A stretch of DNA of 49,089 nt from assembly GCA_035639875.1 (NCBI GenBank), contig DASQXE010000166.1:1-49089 (forward strand), written 5' to 3'. Each line of letters opens with the position of its first letter. Position 1 is the stretch's first letter. The DNA is from JAIBJP01 sp035639875 (lineage in GTDB: Bacteria > Actinomycetota > Thermoleophilia > Gaiellales > Gaiellaceae). A program made the translations under genes and the position numbers. The notes under the pieces are model-generated. The model saw nothing but the letters and a program-made list of their open reading frames with translations. It was not told the origin of the DNA and ran no database searches. This document shows, piece after piece, positions 1 to 7,063 of the stretch.

Positions 1-170
1 AGCTCATCGACGGCTCGCGCCGGCGCCGGATTGCGCGCGGCTCCGGGGCGACCGTGGAGCAGGTGAACCGGCTGCTCGCGGCGCGCAAGCAGATGGAGAA
101 GATGATGAAGCAGTTCGGGAAAGGGAAGATGCCGAACCTGCAGTCAATCGTGGCTCAGCGAAGGAGATAG
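1..170 (+). CDS. ffh: Signal recognition particle protein Ffh, C-terminal end (partial)
   Basis: The reading frame enters the window already open (first full codon at base 3) and ends at TAG 168-170, giving 55 residues. The segment reads GSGATVEQVNRLL, then KQMEKMMKQF, then a basic tail. This is the end of the methionine-rich M domain of Ffh, which binds 4.5S/SRP RNA and signal sequences in co-translational membrane targeting. The position directly upstream of rpsP matches the common actinobacterial order ffh-rpsP. The N and G (GTPase) domains lie outside the window, so only the C-terminus can be judged. Confidence 0.9.
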   Translation, partial: LIDGSRRRRIARGSGATVEQVNRLLAARKQMEKMMKQFGKGKMPNLQSIVAQRRR

Positions 171-410
171 ATGGCAGCGAGGATCAGACTGGCCCGCATC
201 GGGTCGAAGAAGAACCCGGTCTACCGGGTGGTGGTGGCCGACTCGCGCTCGCCGCGCGACGGCAAGTTCATCGAGATCGTCGGGCGTTACAACCCGCAGA
301 CGAACCCATCGACGATCGAGCTCGACGAAGCCAAGATCCGCGACTGGATCTCGAAAGGAGCGCAGCCGAGCGGCTCGGTTCAGCGGCTTCTGAAGGCGAA
401 GGGCGTCTAG
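171..410 (+). CDS. rpsP: 30S ribosomal protein S16
   Basis: This 79-residue protein starts MAARIRLARIGSKKNPVYRV, the standard S16 N-terminus, and continues with the conserved FIEIVGRYNPQ block. Length is normal for S16 (75-90 aa). The start is ATG, one base after the ffh stop, with AAGGAG at 161-166 as ribosome-binding site. S16 is a primary-binding protein of the small subunit needed for 30S assembly. It opens the run rpsP-khpA-rimM-trmD-lepB, whose genes are spaced by 0-10 nt or overlap, so they are probably cotranscribed. Confidence 0.97.
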   Translation: MAARIRLARIGSKKNPVYRVVVADSRSPRDGKFIEIVGRYNPQTNPSTIELDEAKIRDWISKGAQPSGSVQRLLKAKGV

Positions 411-417
411 CGCGACC

Positions 418-648
418 GTGGAAGAGCTCCTCGAGTACTTGGCCCGCGGCCTCGTGGACAACCCCGATGAGGTACGCGTCGAGCGAGTAGAGCGGGATGG
501 AGCCACCATCCTTGAGCTCCACGTCGCGCAAGAGGATCTGGGCAAAGTGATCGGCCGCCAGGGCCGTGTCGCCCGTGCGCTGCGCACGATCGTCCGCGCC
601 AGCGGCGCGCGCTCGAATGAGCGCGCGCTTTTGGAAATCGTTGGGTGA
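418..648 (+). CDS. khpA: KH-domain RNA-binding protein KhpA
   Basis: A 76-residue protein with a single type II KH domain. The GxxG RNA-contact loop is seen as VIGRQGRVARALR, followed by the IVRAS helix. KhpA-type proteins (old names YlqC, UPF0109) bind RNA, often with KhpB/Jag, and affect cell elongation in Gram-positive bacteria. It starts at GTG 418, seven bases after the rpsP stop, and its stop overlaps the rimM start. Between rpsP and rimM is its usual place in Actinobacteria and Firmicutes. Confidence 0.92.
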   Translation: MEELLEYLARGLVDNPDEVRVERVERDGATILELHVAQEDLGKVIGRQGRVARALRTIVRASGARSNERALLEIVG

Positions 649-1105
649 TCTCATCGAGGTCGGCCGCGTCGGCCGGCCCCACGGGCTCGACGGCGCCTTC
701 GTCGTCGAGGAGGGAAGCGAGGACCCCGAGCGCTTCCGGGTCGGCGCTCGCATCTTCGTCGACGGTGAGCCGGCGAAGGTGGCCGAGGCGAAGCGTGCGG
801 GTGGACGCACGGTCGTGCGCCTCGACCAGGCCGCGGTCCGGGGGTCGGTGCTCGCCGTCGCGCGCGAGGACTTACCGGATCCCGAAGCCGGGCAGTACTA
901 CGCGTTCCAGCTCGTCGGCCTCCTCGTCGTCGAGGACGGGGGACGAGAGCTTGGGCGCGTGCAGGACGTCGCCCCGGGCGTGGCGAACGACATCCTCGAG
1001 CTCGATACGGGGCTGGCGTTCCCGCTCGTCGAGGATTGCGTGCTTTCGGTCGATGTAGAGCGGGGCCGTGTCCTGGTGGCGCAGGGGTTCGCAGACCAAA
1101 GCTAA
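641..1105 (+). CDS. rimM: Ribosome maturation factor RimM
   Basis: RimM helps mature the 3' domain of 16S rRNA and binds S19 during 30S assembly. The N-terminal barrel begins IEVGRVGRPHGLDGAFVV, the RimM signature. The C-terminal PRC-barrel half contains YYAFQLVGL, then LGRVQDV, then a DILEL segment and a PLVEDCV segment. I chose TTG 641, which overlaps the khpA stop by 8 nt and leaves only a few residues before the first strand (154 aa). An in-frame ATG at 617 would add eight residues that look like out-of-frame khpA sequence but cannot be excluded. trmD follows 10 nt later. Confidence 0.9.
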   Translation: MGDLIEVGRVGRPHGLDGAFVVEEGSEDPERFRVGARIFVDGEPAKVAEAKRAGGRTVVRLDQAAVRGSVLAVAREDLPDPEAGQYYAFQLVGLLVVEDGGRELGRVQDVAPGVANDILELDTGLAFPLVEDCVLSVDVERGRVLVAQGFADQS

Positions 1106-1115
1106 CGTCCGACCG

Positions 1116-1772
1116 ATGCAGATCGACGTCTTCACAATGCTGCCGCACGCCTTTTCCTGGCTCACCGAGCAGCGCCCGCTCGCCTCCGTCCTCGGCTCCG
1201 AGCTCGATCTGCGTCTGTGGAACTACCGTGATTTCACGCCGCTCGCCGGCGGCCAGGTCGACGACGAGCCCTACGGCGGCGGCGCCGGCATGGTGCTCCG
1301 CGTCGACGTCGTCGCCGCCGCGCTCGAAGCCGTGTACGGCGATTACGCCGGCCGTCGCATCGTCGCTCTCACACCTCAGGGCCGCCAGCTCGATCAGGAG
1401 CTCGTCGAGGAGCTCGCGGGTGAGGATGCGTTCACGCTCCTCTCGGCCCGCTTCGAGGGCTTCGACGAGCGCATCCTCGAGCACCTGGCGAACGATGCGG
1501 TCTCGATCGGGCGGTACGTTCTCAGCGGCGGCGAGCTGCCGGCGATGGTGGTCGTGGATGCCGTGGCCAGGCGCTTGCCCGGCGCGATCCGCGACGCGAG
1601 TGCCACGTTCGAGAGTTTTTCGCCCGCGCTCGAAGGCGGACTCGAGTTTCCCCAGTACACGCGGCCGGCCGATTTCCGCAGCTGGGCGGTTCCGGACGTG
1701 CTCCTCTCCGGTGACCACGCCCGCATCGACTCCTGGCGGCGCGAGCAAAGCCGTGTGAGGACCGTTTCGTGA
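1116..1772 (+). CDS. trmD: tRNA (guanine-N1)-methyltransferase TrmD
   Basis: TrmD methylates G37 of tRNAs that have G36, using SAM bound in a trefoil knot, and prevents +1 frameshifting. The start ATG 1116 gives MQIDVFTMLP, the canonical N-terminus. Knot motifs are present: PYGGGAGMVL, LTPQGRQLDQ and YVLSGGELPAM, and the C-terminal substrate block YTRP. Two family-conserved acidic positions differ. The Asp of the usual IGDYVL is Arg (SIGRYVL). The position of E. coli Asp169, reported as catalytic base, is Glu (ATFESF). The Arg154 equivalent (VARRLPG) is kept. At 218 aa it is shorter than the usual 240-255. Its stop overlaps lepB by 4 nt. Confidence 0.95.
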   Translation: MQIDVFTMLPHAFSWLTEQRPLASVLGSELDLRLWNYRDFTPLAGGQVDDEPYGGGAGMVLRVDVVAAALEAVYGDYAGRRIVALTPQGRQLDQELVEELAGEDAFTLLSARFEGFDERILEHLANDAVSIGRYVLSGGELPAMVVVDAVARRLPGAIRDASATFESFSPALEGGLEFPQYTRPADFRSWAVPDVLLSGDHARIDSWRREQSRVRTVS

Positions 1773-2374
1773 GGGGTCCGGTCGATCGGTTGACGGCGAG
1801 CTTGCCGGCGCCGTGGCCGACCGTTATCGACTGGGTCGTCACGATCGTCGTCGCCGTGGGCGCGGTCCTGGCAATCAAGGCTTGGGTGGTGAACCCGTAC
1901 CGAATCCCGTCCTCGTCCATGGAGCCGACATTGCATTGCGCGACGCCCGGGGCTGGCTGCCTCGCCGGTATCTCCGACCGAGTCCTCGCGAACCGCTTCA
2001 TCTACCACTTCCGCAGTCCGCATAGGGGCGAGATCGTCGTCTTCAAGACGCCTCCCGAGGCTGAACGGTGCGAAAACGGCGCGGGTGGCGAGACGTTCGT
2101 GAAGCGCATCATCGGTCTCCCTGGGAACACGATTCGCGAGCGGCGAGGCGTGATCTTCGTGAACGGCCAGCGCCTGCAGGAGAACTACGTGCAGCCTTCG
2201 GAGCGCGACCAGCGCAGCGGCGTGTGGCACGTCGGCCAGGGCATGTATTTCATGATGGGCGACAACCGGGTGGCCTCCTGCGACAGCCGCGACTGGGGGG
2301 CGGTGCCGCGCGACAACCTCATCGGCCCCGTCTTCGCCGTCTACTGGCCGCCGCAGAGAATCGGCTTCAGATGA
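1769..2374 (+). CDS. lepB: Type I signal peptidase
   Basis: A 201-residue membrane serine protease that cleaves signal peptides from exported proteins. One N-terminal transmembrane segment lies at about residues 19-38. The catalytic Ser is S50 in SSSMEPTL and the catalytic Lys is K112 in FVKRIIGLPGN. The GDNR motif (MGDNRVASCDSRDWG) closes the catalytic domain. A Cys-containing insert (HCATPGAGC) follows the nucleophile loop, as often seen in actinobacterial enzymes. The GTG start overlaps the trmD stop (GTGA), and the stop overlaps the next gene (ATGA), so it sits in a translationally coupled series. Confidence 0.95.
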   Translation: MRGPVDRLTASLPAPWPTVIDWVVTIVVAVGAVLAIKAWVVNPYRIPSSSMEPTLHCATPGAGCLAGISDRVLANRFIYHFRSPHRGEIVVFKTPPEAERCENGAGGETFVKRIIGLPGNTIRERRGVIFVNGQRLQENYVQPSERDQRSGVWHVGQGMYFMMGDNRVASCDSRDWGAVPRDNLIGPVFAVYWPPQRIGFR

Positions 2375-3801
2375 ACGACGGCGATGTGGAGGCATTCCGC
2401 GGAGCGGCTCACGTACTCGTGGACGGCGTCGCGAATTACCTCGCCGAGCTCCCGTCGCGATCCGTCTGGCAGCCGCTCCCCGAGGCCTTGCGCAAGCGGC
2501 TTCTCGAGCTGCCGCTGCCGGAGAATGGCGCTGAGCTCGACGAGCTTGCCGCGTTCGCGCTCGATGACGTTCTCTCTTATCCCATGGGAAACGGCCACCC
2601 GGCGTTCTTCGGCTGGGTCAACCCGCCTCCGTCCCACGCGGGGATAGCTCTTTCGCTCGCCGCCGCGGCCATGAACCCGAGTGTCGTGTCGGGCGATCAC
2701 GCAGACGTCCATCTCGAGCGCGCCGTCGTGCGGTGGCTGGCGGAGCTGGTCGCCTATCCACATACGCCCGGGGCGGGACTCCTGACGAGCGGCGCGTCCG
2801 CAGCCACGATTGTCTGCTTCGCCGGTGCTCGCGGCTGTGCGCTCGCGAGCACAGGCTACGACGTCCGCCGCGACGGCCTCGCGGGCGCGCCGCCGCTCGT
2901 CTCGTACGTTGCGAGCGAGGCGCACAGCTGCGTGCCTCGCGCCCTGGCGCTCCTCGGTCTCGGCAGCGAGGCAATTTACGAGGTGCCGCTCCCCGGTGGT
3001 CGGCTCGACGAGGAAGCGCTTAGTGTGGCCATCGCTGCCGATCGCGAAATCGGTGCTCTGCCGATGGTGATTATCGCCTCGGCCGGGACCGTGAACACGG
3101 GTGCCATCGACCCCCTCGACGCGTTCGCAGACGTGGCGGCCGCAGAGGGCATCTGGTTCCACGTCGACGGCGCTTATGGCGCGTTCGGAGTGCTCGACCC
3201 GTCGATCTCGGAGCGCTACCGCGGGATGGAGCGAGCGGACTCGCTCACGCTCGACCCGCACAAGTGGCTCGGAGTTCCCGTCGACGCAGGCTGCGCGCTC
3301 GTGCAGCGCCCCGATGACTTGCGTGATGCCTTCAGCCTCATCCCGCCCTATCTCCGCCAGGACGCCGGTGCAGAAGTCGGCACGTTCGCTGAATACGGGC
3401 TCGAGCAGACGAGGCCGTTTCGCGCCTTGAAGACATGGGCCACGATCGCCGCGAGTGGACGGGCCGGCATCGCTGCACGGGTCTCGCGCGCCAACGAGCT
3501 CGCTCGTGAACTCGCCTCTCTGATCGAGCGGGCGCCGGAGCTCGAGCTAGCCGCCCCGCCGCAGACGTCCATCGTCGCCTTTCGCGCCCACCCGAACGGG
3601 TGCCCTGCGGAGAAGCTGGAGGAGCTGAACCGCGCCCTCCCGCAGGCCGTCCAGGCTCGCGGCCGCGCGTTCGTGACCGGGACGGTATACGAGGGCCGCG
3701 AGACGCTCCGCGCGTGCATCCTCCATCCTCAGACGCGCTCGGAGCACCTCGTCCTTCTCGTCGACGAAGTTCTCGCGGCTGCCCGGTCACTCGCCGAGTA
3801 G
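2371..3801 (+). CDS. PLP-dependent decarboxylase, aromatic-L-amino-acid decarboxylase family
   Basis: A 476-residue group II decarboxylase (DDC/TDC/glutamate decarboxylase superfamily). The family opening block is seen as NGHPAFFGWV, and the cofactor region as WFHVDGAYGAF. The Schiff-base lysine is about K298 in LTLDPHKWLGVP. Length is normal for bacterial DDC-like enzymes. The ATG overlaps the lepB stop by 4 nt (ATGA), so it is translated as part of the housekeeping operon, which is not its usual place. The family decarboxylates tryptophan, DOPA/tyrosine, phenylalanine or related acids. The substrate cannot be told from sequence alone. Confidence 0.88.
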   Translation: MNDGDVEAFRGAAHVLVDGVANYLAELPSRSVWQPLPEALRKRLLELPLPENGAELDELAAFALDDVLSYPMGNGHPAFFGWVNPPPSHAGIALSLAAAAMNPSVVSGDHADVHLERAVVRWLAELVAYPHTPGAGLLTSGASAATIVCFAGARGCALASTGYDVRRDGLAGAPPLVSYVASEAHSCVPRALALLGLGSEAIYEVPLPGGRLDEEALSVAIAADREIGALPMVIIASAGTVNTGAIDPLDAFADVAAAEGIWFHVDGAYGAFGVLDPSISERYRGMERADSLTLDPHKWLGVPVDAGCALVQRPDDLRDAFSLIPPYLRQDAGAEVGTFAEYGLEQTRPFRALKTWATIAASGRAGIAARVSRANELARELASLIERAPELELAAPPQTSIVAFRAHPNGCPAEKLEELNRALPQAVQARGRAFVTGTVYEGRETLRACILHPQTRSEHLVLLVDEVLAAARSLAE

Positions 3802-3867
3802 CGCAACTCTGCGACTCGAGCCCGGGAGCCGCTAGCATTGTCCGTCGGCCCGCAAGGGCTTCTTTCT

Positions 3868-4218
3868 ATGAGCACGCCGATCGACATCCTCGAGCGCAAG
3901 CAGCTGCGCGACGACCTCCCGCAGTTCAAAGCGGGAGACACCGTGCGTGTCCATTTCCAGGTGATCGAGGGCCAGCGGCGCCGCGTCCAGGTGTTCGAGG
4001 GAATCGTCATCAAGCGCCAAGGCGCGGGCGTGCGTGAGACCTTCACGGTGCGCAAGACCTCGTTCGGCGTCGGCGTCGAGCGGACGTTCCCGCTCCACTC
4101 GCCCAAGATCGAGAAGATCGAGGTGCAGGCGATTGGTGACGTCAATCGCGCCAAGCTCTACTACCTTCGCTCGAAGGTGGGAAAGAAGGCGCGCATCCGC
4201 GAGCGGCAGCAGAGCTAG
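3868..4218 (+). CDS. rplS: 50S ribosomal protein L19
   Basis: A 116-residue L19, at the 30S-50S interface. Conserved blocks are PQFKAGDTVRVHFQV, the VFEGIVIKRQGAG segment, ETFTVRKTSFGVGVER and the basic C-terminus with YYLRSKVGKKARI. I chose ATG 3868 (MSTPIDILER) because it gives the usual L19 length. The frame is open ten codons further upstream but that part has no family similarity. A possible -10 box TAGCAT lies at 3832-3837 in the 66-bp gap after the decarboxylase, so it may also have its own promoter. Confidence 0.96.
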   Translation: MSTPIDILERKQLRDDLPQFKAGDTVRVHFQVIEGQRRRVQVFEGIVIKRQGAGVRETFTVRKTSFGVGVERTFPLHSPKIEKIEVQAIGDVNRAKLYYLRSKVGKKARIRERQQS

Positions 4219-4235
4219 CCGGTATCCTCGCCGCC

Positions 4236-4886
4236 GTGCGCCGCACGGGACGAAAGCTGCTCAACTTCGATCGTAGGTTGGGCGTGCGGTTCGTGGCCGG
4301 TGCGGACGAGGCGGGGCGCGGAAGCCTCGCGGGACCGCTCGTAACGGCCGCCGTCCTCTTCGATTACGGGTGCCTTCGCGACCATCGGGTGCGTCCGCTG
4401 GCCCGGCTCAACGATTCGAAGCAGCTAACGCTCGACGAGCGCGAGCAGCTGTTCCGCGCGGTGTCGGGCTGCGCCGAGCGCATCGCGGTGCGCATCATTC
4501 CGCCAAACGTCATCGATCGCGATGGCCTGCACCGCTCGAACCTGCGTGGGCTCCGCGAGACGCTCGGCGACCTCTGCCCGCCCGCCGAAGCCTGCCTCGT
4601 GGACGGTTTTCGGCTCGGCAAGCTTGCCCCCGAGCACACGGCGGTCGTCGACGGCGACACGAAAAGCGCCGCCATCGCCGCGGCGTCGATCGTCGCCAAG
4701 GTCGTCCGCGACCGCACGATGCGGCGCCTGGATGCGATCTATCCCCACTACGGGTTCGCTTCGCATGTCGGCTACATCACGCCCGGGCACTCCGCGGTCG
4801 TGCGCGCGCGCGGGCCGAGCGAGATCCATCGGTTGTCGTTCGAGGCCCGCAGCTATGCCGAGCACGCGGCAGGTCTACGGGACTGA
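4236..4886 (+). CDS. rnhB: Ribonuclease HII
   Basis: RNase HII removes ribonucleotides misincorporated in DNA and degrades RNA:DNA hybrids. The metal-binding acidic residues are visible as D24-E25 in AGADEAGRGSLAGP, the Asp of ACLVDGFRL, and the Asp of DGDTKSAAIAAASIVAKV. The substrate-reading GRG motif is intact. The C-terminal block HYGFASHVGYITPGH is typical. Length 216 aa is normal. It starts at GTG 4236, with TATCCT at 4223-4228 seven bases upstream, so a leaderless transcript is plausible. It overlaps yraN by 32 nt. Confidence 0.95.
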   Translation: MRRTGRKLLNFDRRLGVRFVAGADEAGRGSLAGPLVTAAVLFDYGCLRDHRVRPLARLNDSKQLTLDEREQLFRAVSGCAERIAVRIIPPNVIDRDGLHRSNLRGLRETLGDLCPPAEACLVDGFRLGKLAPEHTAVVDGDTKSAAIAAASIVAKVVRDRTMRRLDAIYPHYGFASHVGYITPGHSAVVRARGPSEIHRLSFEARSYAEHAAGLRD

Positions 4887-5196
4887 CGCCGAACGGCGCG
4901 TCCGCCTCCACTACCGGCTGCGTGGCTATCGCGTGCTCGACGCGAATGTCCGGGCCGGTGGGAACGAACTGGACATCGTCGTTCGCCGCGGACGGCGGCT
5001 CGTCTTCTGCGAGGTGAAGGCGAGAGCCGGGTCGGGCTACGGCGACCCGTGGGAGGCGGTCGGGGCCGAGAAAGAGCGACGGCTGCGACGCGCCGCGGAA
5101 GGTTTCCTCGCGCGGAAGCCGGAGCTGGCCGGGCTGGAGATCGCTTTCGAGGTGGCGGCTGTCCGCGGCCGCCGGATCCAGTGCGTGCCGCTGTAA
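4855..5196 (+). CDS. YraN family endonuclease-like protein (UPF0102)
   Basis: A 113-residue protein of the YraN/UPF0102 family, which has an endonuclease-like (Holliday-junction-resolvase type) fold and unsettled function. Signature elements are GTDAERRVRLHYRLRGYRVL, the acidic GGNELDIVVRRG and the catalytic-type VFCEVKARAG. I chose ATG 4855, which overlaps rnhB by 32 nt. The open frame extends upstream only as a shadow of rnhB. The rnhB-yraN-comM-dprA order is common in bacteria. Here an SDR, a VOC protein and a nitroreductase are inserted before comM. A 16-bp tandem duplication covers its stop codon. Confidence 0.9.
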   Translation: MPSTRQVYGTDAERRVRLHYRLRGYRVLDANVRAGGNELDIVVRRGRRLVFCEVKARAGSGYGDPWEAVGAEKERRLRRAAEGFLARKPELAGLEIAFEVAAVRGRRIQCVPL

Positions 5197-5215
5197 TCGC
5201 GTGCCGCTGTAATCG
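5184..5215. repeat. Perfect 16-bp tandem duplication at the yraN stop
   Basis: The 16-mer CGTGCCGCTGTAATCG occurs twice head to tail (5184-5199 and 5200-5215). The first copy supplies the last codons and the TAA of yraN; the second is non-coding. This looks like a recent slippage or microduplication and does not change the protein. Confidence 0.9.
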
Positions 5216-5253
5216 CCCGCGCGGCAGGTTAGGGTGCCCATCGAACTCGGCAC

Positions 5254-6054
5254 ATGACCGCTTCGGAGCGAAATGTGCTCGTCACAGGAGCAACACGGCA
5301 GGCCGGGATTGCGCCGGCCGTCGTCAAGCGCCTGGCCGCAGACGGCTGGAACGTGGCGACGACCGGCTGGCGCCCGTTCGACGCAAGCGAGCCGTGGGGC
5401 TCGGTCGAAGCCGAGGCGGAGGACGTGGTCGAGTCGGCGCGGGCTCTGGGCGTCCGTGCCCAGTTTCGGGAGGATGATCTCTCCGATCCGACAGCGGCTG
5501 AACGCGTGGTCGCCTGGGCGGCTGAGGTGGTGGGTCCGCTCGACGCGCTCGTCGCTGCGCATGCGCATTCGACGACGGGTGGGCTGCTCGAGACTTCGGT
5601 CGAGGAGTGGAACCGCCACCTGGAGGTGAACGCCCGCGGGACGTTTCTCCTCTGCGCTGCCTTCGCGCGCCGCTGGAGCGGTGAGCCTGGGACCGGCCGC
5701 ATCGTCACCTTTACGAGCGGTTTGCCGCTTCCAGGCGAGATCGCCTACGCGGCGAGCAAGGGCGCCATCGAGTGGCTCACAGTGACCGCGGCCGCAGAGC
5801 TCGCGGAGCGGGGCATCTCGGTCAACGCCATCGATCCCGGGCCGACCGACACCGGATGGCTCAACCCCGAGCTCTACGAGCTTGTGCGCTTGGAAAGCCC
5901 TCTTGGGCGCTTGGGTCGGCCCGAGGACGCTGCAGAGCTCGTCGCCTTCCTGCTGTCTCCCGCCGGCGGCTGGATCACCGGCCAAATCCTGCACTCGGAT
6001 GGCGGGTTCTCTTCGATCCGCGGTCTCCGTCGCGGCCGCGAGCCGGCGCCGTAA
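5254..6054 (+). CDS. Short-chain dehydrogenase/reductase (SDR) family protein
   Basis: A 266-residue classical SDR. The NAD(P)-binding turn is VLVTGATRQAGIA, a variant of TGxxxGxG. The conserved Asn is in LEVNARGTFLL and the catalytic Tyr/Lys are in YAASKGAI. The C-terminal DPGPTDTGW and ITGQILHSDGG blocks are the usual SDR features. The likely role is NAD(P)H-dependent reduction or oxidation of a carbonyl/alcohol, with no clue to substrate. It starts at ATG 5254; a TAGGGT box at 5230-5235 is a candidate -10. It ends 3 bp before the convergent VOC gene. Confidence 0.87.
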   Translation: MTASERNVLVTGATRQAGIAPAVVKRLAADGWNVATTGWRPFDASEPWGSVEAEAEDVVESARALGVRAQFREDDLSDPTAAERVVAWAAEVVGPLDALVAAHAHSTTGGLLETSVEEWNRHLEVNARGTFLLCAAFARRWSGEPGTGRIVTFTSGLPLPGEIAYAASKGAIEWLTVTAAAELAERGISVNAIDPGPTDTGWLNPELYELVRLESPLGRLGRPEDAAELVAFLLSPAGGWITGQILHSDGGFSSIRGLRRGREPAP

Positions 6055-6057
6055 GGT

Positions 6058-6489
6058 CTAGCTGCGCCCGGTCTCGATTTCGACGTTGCCGTCCGCGTCG
6101 ATGTCCCAGTGTGGATTGTGCGCCACTTCCCAGGGATGGCCGTCGGGATCGATAAACACCCCTGAGTACCCTCCCCAGAAGGTCTCCGCGCCGGGTCGTC
6201 CGATCGTCGCTCCGGCCTCTCGAGCGCGCTCGAGCACCTGGTCGACCTCCTCCGGCGAGCCAACGTTGTGGGCGAGGGTGACGCCGCCCCAGCCACCCGA
6301 GTCGGTGACGACGCTGTCTTCGGAGAGCTGATCTCTGCCCCAGAGGGCAAAGACCATCCCGCCAGACTGGAAGAAGACGACGTCCGAGTCGGACTCGCAC
6401 GGGCTCTCCCAGCCGAGTGTCTCGTAGAAGCGGCGCGAGCGTCTGAGGTCGCGCACACCTAGCGTGACGAGGGTCAGACGCGGCTTCAT
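6058..6489 (-). CDS. VOC (glyoxalase/bleomycin resistance) family protein
   Basis: A 143-residue vicinal-oxygen-chelate protein made of two beta-alpha-beta-beta-beta modules. The first is LVTLGVRDLRRSRRFYETLG; the second includes GVTLAHNV and ends with FIDPDGHPWEVAHNP, which carries the usual metal-ligand acid region. Start ATG 6489 was chosen because the frame upstream has no family similarity. The family includes glyoxalases, dioxygenases and drug-binding proteins, so the exact function is open. It lies 4 nt after the nitroreductase stop and is probably cotranscribed with it. Confidence 0.85.
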   Translation of the reverse strand: MKPRLTLVTLGVRDLRRSRRFYETLGWESPCESDSDVVFFQSGGMVFALWGRDQLSEDSVVTDSGGWGGVTLAHNVGSPEEVDQVLERAREAGATIGRPGAETFWGGYSGVFIDPDGHPWEVAHNPHWDIDADGNVEIETGRS

Positions 6490-6493
6490 GCAG

Positions 6494-7000
6494 CTAGCGC
6501 CTTTCGACGACCTCGTCGAAGGGCTTGCGCTTTGCACGTGCGAGCCACTCCTCCGCCGCGCGGTCGTCGGGACCACGGGACGGTTCGGGATAGCCGAAGC
6601 TGACGATGTTGATCACGTGCTCGTCCTCGCCGAGGCCGAGGACCCGACTCGTCACCTCTGCATCCGGCATGCCGTTCGGGCAAGACGTGACGCCCTCGTT
6701 CCACGCGGCGAGCATCATGTTCTGGGCCGCGCGCCCTGCGTCGAAGCCCGGACTGCCGGTGACGACGATTGCGACGACGAGCTTGGCACCGCGCAGGTTC
6801 TGCGGCGCATAGACGGTTTCGGCGATCTGGTCGCGCAAGCCGGTGTCCTCGATCACGACGAACCGGCGTGGCTGCCTGTTGACGGCGCTCCCGGCGATGC
6901 GGCCCGCCTCGAGGATCCGTCGCTGTAGATCGGTGGGAATCGCCCGATCCGAGTAGCTGCGCTGATCGCGCTTGCTGGCGACGACGAGAAAAGTGTCCAT
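6494..7000 (-). CDS. Nitroreductase family protein
   Basis: A 168-residue FMN-dependent nitroreductase-fold protein. The N-terminal RSYSDRAIPTDLQRRILEAG and NRQPRRFVVI blocks are the family's FMN-binding start. QNMMLAAWNEGVTSCP and the C-terminal IVSFGYPE complete the pattern. It is slightly shorter than typical (180-220 aa). Such enzymes reduce nitro groups or quinones with NAD(P)H, or use F420 in some actinobacteria. TAGGCT at 7007-7012, six bases before the ATG, suggests a leaderless transcript. The VOC gene follows 4 nt downstream. Confidence 0.85.
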   Translation of the reverse strand: MDTFLVVASKRDQRSYSDRAIPTDLQRRILEAGRIAGSAVNRQPRRFVVIEDTGLRDQIAETVYAPQNLRGAKLVVAIVVTGSPGFDAGRAAQNMMLAAWNEGVTSCPNGMPDAEVTSRVLGLGEDEHVINIVSFGYPEPSRGPDDRAAEEWLARAKRKPFDEVVERR

Positions 7001-7006
7001 GGAGGG

Positions 7007-7057
7007 AGCCTACAGTCACAGTCCGCGCGGCTCGTGTGCGCGCCGGCTGCCTAGCTT
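7007..7057. promoter_or_regulatory. Divergent leaderless -10 boxes for the nitroreductase and comM genes
   Basis: In the 63-bp divergent gap, TAGGCT (minus, 7007-7012) lies 6 nt before the nitroreductase ATG, and TAGCTT (plus, 7052-7057) lies 6 nt before the comM GTG. Both fit TANNNT placed so that transcription would begin at the start codon. Neither gene has a good ribosome-binding site. Confidence 0.55.
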
Positions 7058-7063
7058 GAACCT

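Noticed and set aside
4777..5994. 405-codon open frame on the minus strand
   Set aside because: It is antisense to rnhB, yraN and the SDR gene, has no family motifs, and is the kind of shadow frame that GC-rich codon use produces.
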